A stretch of DNA of 64,000 nucleotides from Sternotherus odoratus (GCA_032164245.1 JAVMKO010000022.1:9485845-9549844); one strand, 5' to 3'; shown: positions 13,916 through 24,557, counted from the stretch's first letter. Notes: generated from the sequence alone by a model not told the origin. Numbers and translations are program-made.

Positions 13916-14761
13916 CTCTGATAATTGAGAATTAAGATTTGCAAAAAATGATGCAACATTCTTTTATTGTAAAACTGATTTTTGGCGGGGAGGAAGAGGG
14001 AAATCTAGATTTATTTTCAAGTTGATTATTTCAATTTAAAAAAAAAACCTGAAGAACTGGCAAATCGATCTGCAAATCTTCCTAAATCAACCACCACTGA
14101 CAGTGTTTATCACTGGTGATACATCTAGAAACCTACTGTAGACAAACATGTTTGCAATAATCCTATTCTAATGGGCTTTTCTTCCCTTTGAAAGGACAGG
14201 GCTGTGAGTGATTACTTTCTATAAGTCCTTTGAGCCTCTATACTACTTGATGAACAACAGAAATCCTAGTAAACTGATTTGGATTCAGACAGTCAAAGGG
14301 GAAAAAAATACATGGTATCATAATCTTTGATTGTATAACCCTGCCACCACTTTATTCTGGTAACACCTCCTTCTACAAGACAAGCAGGGACCTGTAGGGA
14401 CTTAATTTATACAAGTAGTATCAGCAAAGATCTGCTTTTTTCTCTGTCCTAAACCAAAGGCTTCTTCTATATGTTGAAGAAATTGATCATATTTATTACT
14501 GTAGCTTAATATGAATTGGTGATGAGTTTCTCATCTTGGTTTTATTTTTGCTTGTCCCTATTGTCCCTAGAATACCCTGATTAACATACAGCCTGTAAAA
14601 TAACCTTTGGCACCCAACTTCATATATATACAAAGTACAAATATATGAAGTCAGTGGAACTTTTGTATAGGCAAGGGATTCACCTGCAGGAAGCAGTTGC
14701 AAGATCGTGGTTTTGAAGTTATTATTCGTATTTATAGTAGCTTCTAAAAGCCCCAACTGAG

Positions 14762-14995
14762 ATCAGAACCACAGTGTACCAGGTGCTGTACAGACAAAAA
14801 AAAAAAACAGAGACAGTCCCTGCCCTGTATTATTTTCAATCTAAATAGACAAGGCCGGGAGGAAATAGACACAGAGGGAATGTGACTTGCCCGCTATCAG
14901 CACATGGCAAATAAGTGGCCAAGCTGGGAGTAGAACGCAGGTGCCCTGACTAGCCTGCTCAATGCCCCGTCCACTAGACAGTATTTCTCAACAAC
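14762..14995 (-). repeat. MIR-like SINE, minus strand
   Basis: Contains 'gggaatgtgacttgcccgct' and 'caagctgggagtagaacgca', the reverse complement of the MIR core, preceded by an A-run and 'acagtccctgccctgta'. Confidence 0.65.
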
Positions 14996-15135
14996 CGATC
15001 CGTGGACCAGCGCCAGCCCCTGAGATCTCCCTGACACCGTTTAGGAAGGCAGCAAGCCAGTCTCTGGTATCAAAAAGTTGAGAAAGACTGCAACAGACCA
15101 CACAACCTCCATACATGCAAGAAGAGTACATACCG

Positions 15136-15737
15136 TATTTTTCGCCCTATAAGACGCACTTTTTCTTCCCCAAAACGGGGGGGAAAAAGTTGCTGCGTCT
15201 TATAGGGCGAATATACCTATTCGCCCCATCACAAAAAACAAACAAAAAACAAACAAACAGTGCGTGCGCCCCGGTTCCCCCCCCTCCCCGCCGCGGGCGG
15301 GCTGCCGGCGGCGCCCCGGTTCCCCCCTCCCCGCCGCGGGCGGGCTGCCGGGGGCGCCCCGGTTCCCCCCTCCCCGCCGCGGGCGGGCTGCCGGGGGCGC
15401 CCCGGTTCCCCCCTCCCCGCCGCGGGCGGGCTGCCGCGGGCGCCCCGGTTCCTCCCTCCCCGCGGCGGGGAGGGGGGAACCGGGACGCCCCCGGCAGCCC
15501 GCCCGCGGCGGGGAGAGGGGAACCGGGGCGCCGGGAACCGGGGCGCCGCCGGCAGCCCGCCCGCGGCGGGGAGGGGGGAACCGGGGCGCCCCCGGCAGCC
15601 CGCCCGCGGCGGGGAGGGGGGAACCGGGGCGCTTTTTGTGTGTGGTGGGTTTTTTTTTTCTCCCCCCCCCGGCTTTTTTACTTTAAAAGTCGGGGGCGTC
15701 TTATACGCCGGAGCGTCCAATATGACGAAAAATACGG
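15136..15737. mobile_element. TA-flanked MITE carrying a GC-rich satellite palindrome
   Basis: Terminal inverted repeats CCGTATTTTTCG at about 15134 and CGAAAAATACGG ending near 15737 are each bordered by TA, as expected for Tc1/mariner-like insertion. Inside the left end, 'ccctataagacgcac' and 'tgcgtcttatagggcg' form a hairpin, and the right side has another 'gcgtcttatacgcc' block. The centre is a run of 43-bp GC units in both orientations (15269-15631). No transposase is encoded. Superfamily assignment rests only on the TA flanks. Confidence 0.7.
15269..15631. repeat. 43-bp GC satellite, four forward units then inverted units
   Basis: Four direct copies of a 43-bp unit (CCCCGGTTCCCCCC at its start, GCCGCGGGCGGGCTGCC inside) are followed by inverted copies, with one partial duplication near 15530. 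The whole block can fold into one long hairpin centred near 15455. The overlapping proline/arginine-rich open frames in every reading frame are by-products of the repeat, not genes. Confidence 0.85.
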
Positions 15738-15794
15738 TAGTTCCCTCCCCCACTCTTATCAATTTTAAAAAATCAGTCTTCCCTTGGATATTGA

Positions 15795-15903
15795 CCCACT
15801 GACTTGACAGAGGTCACAGAGCTAGTCAGTGGCAGAGCAAGGAGGAACAGACTAGTGGTCTGATTTACAGTCCTGTGCTTTAAACACTACATCATGCTGC
15901 CCC
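15795..15903 (-). repeat. MIR-like SINE fragment, minus strand
   Basis: Contains 'cacagagctagtcagtggca' followed by 'cactacatcatgctgcccc', the reversed 5' half of a MIR-like SINE. Confidence 0.6.
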
Positions 15904-18209
15904 TATTTTGTGGGACGGAAAATAAGACATGCTAAGATTATCCCCATTTCTTTCACTTTTACAAGTCATGATTTAGCTGAGGGTTTTTGCAGCTATAAAA
16001 TAGAGGTGGTTTTCTGTGGCTGGCATTAACATTTCTATTTGCTCTGGGGTTATTTTCTAGTATCTTTCAAAAGATGCACAAAGGAACATGTCCCCAAAAT
16101 CACTTCTTCCTTGCCCTATGGCTCTTAGTTTCTCTCATTTTGCTATTATTTATATCCATAACGGTATAACTCTAAAGAATTTGGAGATCTGTTTTGTATA
16201 GTATGTTTCATACAAAATGTTTCAATCATCACTGAGATTTCCAAACAGAAATTTAAAATTAGTAGGAAATCAAGATATTAAAAACAGGCCTTTCCTTTGT
16301 CAGGTGGGCATATTAAAGTGATCACATCTGTATCACATGTCACATATCTTAGCAGTTACAGCTTTGTAACCAGATGCATTCTACTAGTCCTTTAATAGAC
16401 ATTGAAAAATCAGCTGACACGGAGAACCATGTGTCCCAGCAGCAGTGACATAGTAAAGAGAATCCCCATACACTGAAGTCAAGGAGAACTTGACTGTAAG
16501 CAGGTACAGGCGTAAGAAGTTTACATATTACAATACACTGAAGTAAATAGGTATCTTTGTTCCACTTCTAGAACAATGTTTTAATACCAGCTTTCATTAT
16601 GACCTGGCTCTGCTATACATCTGTCTGCCAGTTTAACTCCACACACACACACACACGCTTCCACAACCTGCTCACTCGCATTTTTTTGCTAAGAATTCCC
16701 CCAGTTCAACTTCCACCAATGCAGCTTAAGTGGCGAGACAGCTCTATTGCAGGACAGTCGCTATCTCATCTTGTTCCAACCAGGTTTAGACTAGACAGGC
16801 TAAAATACCAGTGGAATCATCTCTGCATTAACATTTCTACCACTGTTACCCCCAATGGGCAGTTTAAATGCTTATTTATATACAAATGAACTTGACTCAC
16901 TATAGGCAGCATATTAGAGAGACAAGTTGAGTATCAGGGACCAAAGATCTTGAACCCTAATCCACAGGTTTCTCAAGAGATAAGTGGTCCTGACCTGCCA
17001 CCCAGTGATCTTGGGGCTGCACAGCCAGTAATAGAACAGTGGAACATGAATGAATACTAGCACAAACAAAATTATCCTAAAATCGACACAATATAGTAAC
17101 AACACTTCACTCTCACAGATATACAGACTAACACAGCTACTACCCGGAATCAAATCTGTCTAGATCTCACCCTCATTTAACATCACACTCCCTACGTCCT
17201 TCACCCATCTGCCCCCACTCCCTTTCCAAAAAAGATCTAGACTCCACATTTTTCTTCTTTTAAACTCAACTGAATGTATTCAGAAGCTGCTTCATCATCC
17301 CAAGTCACAACTAACCAGACATTTGCAATACACCTCATTTCAATGTAGCTTTTAAATAAGCCTGATGATCTTTTAAAAAAACTCGGCACTAGGTTGGCAG
17401 TAAATGTTTCTGTCAATCATTTTGGAAGATATAGACAACATTCCAGGAAGCGCAAAAAAGCACACTTTAAAAACGGACGCACACACTTTATAAGATAGTT
17501 ACGAAACTGCATGCTTTTCAGTCTCGTTTGTTTAAAATCCGTACTAATCCCTTCCTAAAATGCTTCCTTATTTTTAAGTTGCATTTAGCAGAATGGCTAG
17601 TTCCTAAACTACAGATGGGCTTTTGCCAGCGTTCATTTCTGGGCAGGCGTGCCAGCATCCAACGTCAAAACTACGGCGCATCCGATGACGTACAAATCTG
17701 TGCGCGCCCCCGCCTTAATTTTCCCTCCTAATCAGGCAGGAACATGCTCCCATCAGCAGTTCCTCCAAAGGCTGTCGAAGGTACCATGCCATGCTTTAGG
17801 TGACTGTTAAGCATGTGACAGCTTAAAGTAAAAAGGGAGGAAAAAACAGAAAACGGAAAACACCTGCCAACTGCTCCTTTTATTGATGGACCAGGTATAG
17901 CAAATCGTCAAACAACTGTCAGAGCTCCCTAAAACTGATTGCGGGGAAATGAATCTAACCATATAAATGTAAGTGTTCAGAAACACCCATTAATTTCCGA
18001 ATGGCACTAGTGCAGCGGTCAGGCCAGGGTTCTATTTTTACAAAGTCACACTGAGTTTACAATCACCGCAAAACAAAGGTCAAACAGCAGCACGGTGCCA
18101 TCCACAGCTAAGGCGAAACCAAGGCAGCCGCAATGGGAATGTGCTCGCTCTGGGCACAAGGGTGATCCCAGGCAGAAGGGAGATTTTTTTTTCTTTGACA
18201 TTCATGGAT

Positions 18210-18283
18210 GTACACGCTCACACCCCAACACACACACACACCCCAACACACACACACGCTCACACCCCAACACACACACACTG
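18210..18283. repeat. CA-rich minisatellite
   Basis: Three to four repeats of about 20-26 bp, alternating CACCCCAA with short CA runs and an occasional CGCT. The open frames across it (histidine/threonine-rich) are not genes. Confidence 0.8.
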
Positions 18284-18329
18284 CGTTGAGCAGAAATACA
18301 CCAGAGCGAAAGCCCCCAACTCAGACTTT

Positions 18330-18900
18330 TCAAGAGCAGCAGCAGCTAGGCGAGGCTCTGGTCCCGCCAATGCCCTTTGCAAGGGGTCCCGCCAGCCAGC
18401 CAGGCAAGCCAGCCCCTGCCTCCCACTCCCCAGGCCTCGCCACAACCTCCACCCCCTGCATGCGCCTGTCCCCCCCCCGTCCCCCCCGCTGCCCCCTACA
18501 CTGCTGCCTCCACCCCCCTGTTGCCCTTATGTCATGACCCCCTCTGCCCCCCCGCCCCAGGCTATGCCCTCTGACCCCCACCCCAGCAGGCTGGGAGCAG
18601 GGCCCAGGCCTCAGGGCCTCCCCGCCCCTCCAGGCAGGCCCCCGCGCTCACCCTAGCGCTGCTCCATGGGCCCCAGCTCGCCCTTCGGCCTGAGGGGGCC
18701 CCTAGGCCCCCACTTGGCTCCTCTCCTCCATGTTAGTGGGGGACCAGGCCTCCACTTCCCCTCCCAGCCAACATGGCGGCGCCGCCACTTCCGCAGGGCC
18801 TGCGTGGGGGAGAGTCCCCCGGGCTGGCTTGCGACCATAGAGAACACCGGAAGCCAGGCCTAGAAAGGAGGAGTCGTCCCGCGAGGCGCCTGCCGTAGAG
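18330..18900. promoter_or_regulatory. MDM4: CpG-rich MDM4 promoter and first-exon region
   Basis: A GC- and CpG-rich block at the 5' side of MDM4. It contains a YY1-like AACATGGCGGC at 18770-18780 on the plus strand, ETS-like ACTTCCGC beside it and ACCGGAAG at 18846-18853. A good minus-strand donor (AGG|GTGAGCG) at 18652/18651 could end the untranslated exon 1. No TATA box is visible, which fits a housekeeping CpG promoter. The region could also drive plus-strand transcription. Confidence 0.55.
18652..18800 (-). other. MDM4: Putative untranslated exon 1 of MDM4 (5' end unknown)
   Basis: Inferred from a strong minus-strand donor, AGG|GTGAGCG, at its left edge and from its position in the CpG-rich block upstream of the coding exons. 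The transcription start is not defined by the sequence, so the right boundary is a guess. Short open frames here have no homology. Confidence 0.35.
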
Positions 18901-18918
18901 ATGGTGCGAAGGGGTGTG

Positions 18919-18920
<2 letters not shown>

Positions 18921-18979
<59 letters not shown>
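18921..18979. repeat. (GA)n microsatellite, about 29 units
   Basis: Uninterrupted GA dinucleotides lie directly beside the CpG-rich promoter. This is a purine-only strand about 59 bases long. The arginine/glutamate repeat open frames here are artefacts. Confidence 0.9.
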
Positions 18980-18981
<2 letters not shown>

Positions 18982-19217
18982 CTAGCGCCGCCGGGCGGCT
19001 GGAGGACCGCACAGCAGTGCACCCCCCACTAGCTGCAGGGATCTGTGCCCCCTACCTCCCTTGCACACTTGATGCTCTGCCCCTGTTCTCCCTCGCTTTG
19101 CACGGTGCACGGCTGGCACTAGTAGCTGTGCACCATTTGAGGAGTGACTTGTTTCCCATTCACTCCCGCCTCCAGGTCAGCTCTTTTACCTGTCCCTGTG
19201 GCGGGGTCTTCCACGGA
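18980..19217. other. Intergenic spacer before the tRNA-Lys genes
   Basis: GC-rich at the start, becoming mixed. I see no gene or repeat that I can name. Confidence 0.5.
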
Positions 19218-19290
19218 GCCCGGATAGCTCAGTCGGCAGAGCATCAGACTTTTAATCTGAGGGTCCAGGGTTCAAGTCCCTGTTCGGGCG
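19218..19290 (+). tRNA. tRNA-Lys (anticodon TTT)
   Basis: A complete 73-base cloverleaf. The acceptor stem GCCCGGA pairs with the 3' TTCGGGC plus discriminator G. The A box is TAGCTCAGTCGG and the B box is GGTTCAAGTCC. The anticodon loop CTTTTAA puts TTT at 19251-19253, reading lysine AAA/AAG codons. No intron is present and CCA is not encoded. A run of six T at 19299-19304 provides the RNA polymerase III terminator. It differs from the partner at 19515-19587 only at position 20 (C here, T there), and faces it. Confidence 0.98.
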
Positions 19291-19298
19291 AATCCTGC

Positions 19299-19304
19299 TT
19301 TTTT
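19299..19304 (+). terminator. Pol III T-run terminator
   Basis: Six consecutive T, eight bases after the end of the plus-strand tRNA-Lys gene. Confidence 0.8.
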
Positions 19305-19501
19305 CCCCCCTTTCGCTTATTTTTCAGTCTCTTTTTTGCTTTTCTGCCTGTTTTGTTTTTCCCGCAGCAGCCGCTGCAAATCCCCCGGCCCTGGGGGGCT
19401 CGTGCGGGGTTTGACAGAGGTGCGTGCTTTGTAAAGAAAGGCCCTTTAAAAATGTGGGGTCTCTAGCTTAAAACGCTGCCCCCCCCCATGGCCCCATAAC
19501 G

Positions 19502-19507
19502 AAAAAA
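19502..19507 (-). terminator. Pol III T-run terminator
   Basis: Six A on the plus strand, read as TTTTTT on the minus strand, seven bases beyond the 3' end of the minus-strand tRNA-Lys gene. Confidence 0.8.
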
Positions 19508-19514
19508 GCTTCTG

Positions 19515-19587
19515 CGCCCGAACAGGGACTTGAACCCTGGACCCTCAGATTAAAAGTCTGATGCTCTACCGACTGAGCTATCCGGGC
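19515..19587 (-). tRNA. tRNA-Lys (anticodon TTT)
   Basis: A complete 73-base cloverleaf on the minus strand, with the same stems, A box, B box and TTT anticodon as the plus-strand copy at 19218-19290. The two copies share 72 of 73 bases and their 3' ends face each other across 224 bp. The spacer shows no obvious similarity beyond the genes and T-runs, which suggests old duplication with gene conversion or purifying selection rather than a recent inverted duplication. Confidence 0.98.
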
Positions 19588-21478
19588 GCTCTTAAGAAAG
19601 GAGGCTTTGCTGCAGTACACATGGTTGCTAGCAAACCCTGCTTTTCCACTCTGGGTATTGTTTCATGTTTAAACTGCTCAGCAAGTGGTCTGGGAAGACT
19701 GTGCAGTGAAAAGCAGGTAGATGTAGGATAATCCCAGGGAAAGATCTCCTTAATCCCGTATGAAGATAGATTAAAAACCTCACGTTTCAGGGTTTAACCC
19801 ACTCTCAGAAGCCTTTGTTTGCTTTAACTTTTATAGCTGGCCATTGTCCTCTGTTTCACCTGGCCTCTTTCCTTAATTTCCCGATGCATTGCTCCCCGCC
19901 CACCCCAGTCCTTGGTGCTTGACCCTGGGAGCCTGGGGGATGAGAAGTGCTATATAAGTGTAAGGCATCAATATACAGGGGGTGATGATACCTATCTCTG
20001 TGACAAGGTCTTGCAAATTGCTCTGATAGCTCCTGGCCCTCTAAAATTGTCACATCTATTAAACAATGAAAATATAACCCAGAGGGATTTCCATCTTGGG
20101 TGCGCTGAACAGCTGCTGATGAATTCTTTGACTCACCACATTTAAGTCACATCTTTACATACAAATAAACCAATATTGAGCAATGCTGAATAATATTTTT
20201 AAACCAGGCACAACACAAGCACAACATGGGCAGAGGCGAGCCAAGTTTCCTCCAGTTTTAACCCAGTCCTGGAAAGATTCCCTGGGATGACATGGGAGAC
20301 CTGCCGCCAATCCAGCAATAGGTTCTTTTTAAGGAGAAGGGATGGGTCCTAGCTGCTAGGGAAGGGGAGTTATGGGAATACTAACCCATGTGATAATTAA
20401 TCAGCTTCAGTGCAGTGTAGTGGGACGGCTAAAGTCAGGCACAGATTAAGAGCTACTCTTCCAATCTTTGTATTTCTTTCCCCCAATACAATGGTTACCT
20501 TTCTCCATTAGAGGGCAGATTTTACCAGCATTTTTTGATTATTATTATTATTAGCTGCATGGAAGTAAACACCTTTTATTTAAAATGTGACCAAGGCAAC
20601 AACTTAATGTGCAAACCCTAGTGTTGGGCACAAGGTCCTGGGTCTAAAATGATATTCACCATGGGCTTCTACAATTTGGTTTTCTCCCACACCTTTTAGA
20701 ATTGTTGGTAAATGGCCTTTGTGAGGAAAAACTCTGCTGCGCATGGCTTGTTAGTTCATGAAAGATTCTTTCTTGTGTGAAGAATCCGTAATTATTGTTA
20801 ATCCCCAGAGTGGTTTAGGTTTAACATGGTCTTCGACCAAGTGCTTAAAAAGACAAGGGGCCAGATTTCCAAAAGGGCTCAGCTCCCAGTTAGAAACCTA
20901 AATATAGGGAGCAGATTTTCCAAGGGGCTTAGCAGCTCCCACTGAGAACAACAGCGCAGGGTACTGTGCCCTTTTCAGAATCTTCCTGTTTGGATGCCCA
21001 ACTGAGAGTTGTGGTCTTTGGAGAATCTGATCCTACTTTTGGGTGCTGAGCATTTTTGAAATCTGAGGCAAGGTTCCAACAATTTTACAGTCTAACGAGG
21101 AGAGTGGCCCAAGTTTTAAAAGTACTGAGCCACCACAAACTCCACCGCAGTCAATGGGAGCTGCCAGTGCCTTTGAAAATCAGGCCACTGCAACTCGGGG
21201 CAGCGGCGGGTGGGGAAGAAATCAAACACAAGGAGGTACAGAGGCTTCACAGATGATGAGCTGAGTGTGGGAAGGTGTCTTGGGAGACTGGCGGAGGAGC
21301 AAGGCACTCGGACTAACCAGATGGTGATGTGCTGACCCCAACCAGCCCATAAATCAAAGGGGCTTGTGACAGTAACCTCAGCTGGCTTGGTGGTGAGCTC
21401 AGTGGAATAAATGTCCAATTTGTTATGAGCTCATAGGGTTAGTTTAATTCCTGAGTCTTAAAATATATTTTTTAAAGG
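19588..21478. other. Intergenic region right of the tRNA pair
   Basis: No gene is recognised. It contains fragments of an old amniote repeat of the 'ccagatttccaaaagggctc' type near 20865-20930 and 21025-21190. The open frames at 19912-20145 and 21056-21256 have no homology that I recognise. Confidence 0.5.
20860..21190. repeat. Old amniote interspersed repeat fragments
   Basis: Two pieces contain phrases such as 'gccagatttccaaaagggct', 'cagcagctcccactgagaac' and 'cagtcaatgggagctgccag'. A related fragment occurs at 34375-34500. I cannot name the family with confidence. Confidence 0.45.
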
Positions 21479-22030
21479 TTTCAGAGTCATAGCCGGTCAG
21501 TCTGTATCAGCAAAAACAATGAGGAGTCCTTGTGGCACTTAGAGACTAACAAATTTATTTGGGCATAAGCTTTTGTGGGCTAAAAACCCACTTCATCAGA
21601 TGCATTGAGTGGAAAATACAGTAGGAAGATAGAGATAGACAGATAGATATATCTATATAGATATACAGAGAACATGAAAAGATGGAAGTTCTCTCTCTCT
21701 CTCTCTCTCTTCCTATAAAAGCGACAGAGTCCTGTGGTACCTAAAGACTAACAAACATATTGGAGCATAAGCTTTCATGGGTTAATACCCACTTCGTTGG
21801 ATGCATCATGGGTATTAGCTTATGCTCCAATACATTTGTTACTCTTGATCTGCAAAAGTGACAAAGAGTCCCGTGGTACCTTAGAGGCTAGCACGGCTGC
21901 CCCTCTGATTCTATCTTCCTACTGTATTTTCCACTCCAAGCATCTGATGATGTGGGTTTTAGCCCACGAAAGCTTATGCCCAAATAAATTTGTTAGTCTC
22001 TAAGGTGCCACAAGGTCTCCTCATATTTTT
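21479..22030. repeat. Nested inverted copies of the turtle interspersed repeat
   Basis: The outer arms are 21515-21640 and 21908-22025, inverted complements that share 'gactaacaaatttatttggg', 'cccacttcatcagatgca' and 'acagtaggaagatag'. Between them is a second, diverged inverted pair with 'ctaacaaacatattggagca' against 'gctccaatacatttgtta'. An AT-rich run and a TC microsatellite lie in the left half. Same family as 12829-13005 and 13788-13915. Confidence 0.7.
21688..21711. repeat. (TC)n microsatellite
   Basis: Uninterrupted TC dinucleotides inside the nested repeat, preceded by an AGATAT/ATCTAT-rich stretch at 21640-21666. Confidence 0.85.
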
Positions 22031-22778
22031 TTTAATTAATTTCTGGAGAAAGGTCCCAGATTGACAGTCCTGGAGTAAGGCACATCTCTTAGTAATACAC
22101 ACAACATGTCTGGCACAGGCAGCTGCAAGGCAGATATTCTCCATACTTCTCTATCATGGGCTTCTTGGCTCTCCAAAGCTGGGGACCTTTTCTAGCTCTG
22201 AATGACAAGTTGGGTCTCATTGCCCATTCTGTTCTTGGCCTTTTGCTCCTGAGACTGGGGTTGGCAGTTTTCCCACATGGGTACCATTCACCTAGACCCG
22301 GACAGTACTTTTATTATATGAAATTACATTCATATAATTGTAGTCACTAACATCTCATCAATGGGCAGCACTTTGAAAATTAGCATGTTGTGATTCTCCA
22401 AGCCTCAAGGGAAAAGACAGAACTTCTATCCTATTTCTGGGATGGTCACCCGTGTGTCAGTGAAAGGAAGGACAAGCACATGTTAAATACAGGCACATAG
22501 TTTGTTCCTGAGCGACAGCAGTCCATAATGTGTTATTCATGCTGCAACAGCATGCACCTTGTTAAAAGCACCGATTTGTGTCAAGGCAGGATCCTGTGCC
22601 CGGTTACTGCAGAAATACAGAACAAAGGGAAAGGGAAGGTTCTCGGATCTTACTGTGATGTGGGCAGTTTAAGAACCTGTACAGAATGCAATAGAAAGAG
22701 CACTCCACAGGGCTGCCAGTTCTCACTGTTTTGTCATGAGGCTTGCAAGATTTGGTGTTTTTCTTAACGCCCGAGTTC
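22031..22778. other. Intergenic region, nothing recognised
   Basis: Mixed-composition sequence without a recognisable gene or repeat. The short open frames show no family similarity. Confidence 0.4.
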
Positions 22779-23230
22779 AGGGGTGGGCAAACTTTTTGGC
22801 CCAAGGGCCCCATGGGGGTTCAAAATTGTGTGGCGGGTGGGTAGGGAAGGCTGTGCCTCCCCAAACAGCCTGGCCCCGCCCCCCACCCACTTTCTGCCCC
22901 CTGACTGGCCACTCAGAACCTCCGACCCCCCCCAAGTCCCCTCTGGAGACCCCCTCTCTACCTGACCCCCAGAACCCCAATCCCTATCTAAGCCCCCCTG
23001 CTTTTTGTTCCAACTTCCCCCTCCTGAGACCCCCCACCCACCCTAACCAATCACCCCCCAGGACCCCACCACTTAACCAAGCCCCCCCTTCCTCCTCCTC
23101 CTCCTCCTCCTTTCTTGCCTTTCTCTTCCGGCGCTCCGTCCTGGGAGAGCTGCAGGGCAGCTCCCCGCGCTCTGCCCTGCACCCCTGGCTCCGCTCCCCC
23201 AGCCGGAGCTCGCAGGCCGGGGCAGGAGGA
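22779..23230. mobile_element. hAT-like element, 5' end, GC-rich
   Basis: Starts with CAGGGGTGGGCAAACTTTTT, a typical hAT terminal repeat shared with abundant turtle elements, then becomes C-rich and then GC-rich. I see no matching inverted right end, so this copy is truncated or its 3' end is rearranged. The 260-codon proline/serine-rich open frame at 22736-23518 mostly overlaps it and is not a credible gene. Confidence 0.6.
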
Positions 23231-23902
23231 CCCCTTCTGTTTGTTCAGTACAGTGTCTTGCCTGGGCCTGGTCTGCAGAGGTGGCCAAGAAGAGGGGGCA
23301 AGTGTTTACAGGTATTTCCTAGGGGAGCAAAGGGGAGAACTTGTTTTAGGATGGGTGGGTGTAAAGTCTCTGGTGAAGACCCTCATTGCCCTGGAGAAGG
23401 GGGTGGGAAAGAGAGGCAGGGAGGCACTGGGCTTAGGGAGCTGATTGGCCCTTGGTTGCTTCAGAGTGCAATCAGTGTGTGCTCTTTCCAAGCCAGCTTT
23501 CGGCGGTGCAATGCCTGAGGTCTCCAGGAGATGGCACGCCCCTTTTCTTCTCCTCTTCTCTATTGTCTCCCCCCCCCAGCTGCATCGCTTTCTCTCTCTC
23601 TCGCTGTGTGCCTCGTTCGCTTTGCTCGGTGGGGATTTTGCAGTCTGATCGCATCACCCCTTCCTGCCATCTACCATCCGAGGAGGGAGGCTTTTCTGCA
23701 TTTACCCCTTTGATTTTATCTGCCCCACAGACGCACAAGCATTTATTCTGGACAAGCTCACCCTGAGGATTTTTGGAAGAATCCTCCACAAGAGGAAGAG
23801 GGGTGTATGTGTGAAAGACCCAGAGGGAGGAAGAGTAAGAGGACACCAAATAATACACTTGCAATATTTTCACAGCCCAGCAAATCGCACTGCAAACATC
23901 AG
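23231..23902 (+). promoter_or_regulatory. PIK3C2B: Candidate PIK3C2B promoter and untranslated exon 1
   Basis: The block ends at a strong plus-strand donor, ATCAG|GTAAGAA, with the last exon base at 23902. It follows GC-rich sequence and lies 21.4 kb before the first coding exon, a plausible intron 1. I recognise no conserved 5' UTR sequence. The transcription start is unknown, and another upstream exon is possible. Confidence 0.3.
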
Positions 23903-24542
23903 GTAAGAAACTGACCAGCTGCTCTCGGGAGTGGAATTGGGCAGGAGGGAGGACGTGAAACTGACTAGGAACTGTTTGACATTGATTAGGGAGAGCCTGG
24001 GATTGATCAGGGGAAAGAATTTCCCGTTAACAAAAAAATGGAAACATTGAAGGTGCAGCAATACAGGGAGGAGGAAAAGGTTCTTCCACTGCAGACCCAG
24101 CCCTGGTTACAACGTAGCAGCAAAAGCCAGAAGTCAGTGGCAGGTTGCTGGAAAGAGGGTGTGTGTTGACTGATCCCAACGGCAGGGGAATGTTTATGGG
24201 GCTGGAAGGCAAAGGCATGGTTTATTTCAACCTCCTTTCCTAGCTGCAGGGCCTTGTGAGATGATGATTTCAAATAAACGAAACCGGTTTTTATTTTAAT
24301 CTCCCCCTTTCAGTGGATTTAACATGTGAGTAAATGGCCAGGGTTTCCCTGGAGACATTTGTTTTGCATTCCAGCCTTCTTCCAAGGCTCTTTTTGCTCC
24401 CAGCAGAAAGAAGAGAGGCAGGGCCGCACTCACAAAAAATACATTTCACAACAAAGCAGAGCAGATCCTGCACCTCTTATACAGGCAGCGGTATCTTCCT
24501 CTCTGCTGTGACTTTTCCAGTTGGTAGGACTGAGAAAATCCA

Positions 24543-24557
24543 ACCCCCCCCCCCCCT
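24543..24557. repeat. Poly-C run
   Basis: About 14 consecutive C, interrupting an otherwise mixed region. Confidence 0.8.

Larger units (their letters stand above)
10940..18651 (-). other. MDM4: MDM4 intron 1 (putative)
   Basis: About 7.7 kb between the putative first exon and the first coding exon. It holds MIR-like SINEs (12470-12605, 14762-14995, 15795-15903), turtle interspersed repeats with inverted halves (12829-13005, 13788-13915), a TA-flanked GC-hairpin MITE (15136-15737), a CA-rich minisatellite (18210-18283) and the CpG-rich promoter flank. The open frames at 15115-15802 are artefacts of the GC-rich repeat. Confidence 0.6.

Noticed and set aside
15115..15802. Long proline/arginine-rich open frames on both strands
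   Set aside because: They are translations of the GC-rich 43-bp repeat. All frames stay open because the units lack stop codons, and no domain is present.
16086..16096. Single p53 half-site GAACATGTCC
   Set aside because: No second half-site lies within 13 bp, and single half-sites are expected about 16 times in this window.
18141..18656. 171-codon open frame, histidine/proline-rich
   Set aside because: It arises from the CA-rich minisatellite and a C-rich CpG region, and lies opposite the putative MDM4 exon 1.
18918..19466. 182-codon open frame starting in the GA repeat
   Set aside because: It reads through the GA microsatellite and straight across a tRNA gene.
22736..23518. 260-codon plus-strand open frame
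   Set aside because: It overlaps a hAT-like repeat and C-rich low-complexity DNA, and has no recognisable domain or splice support.
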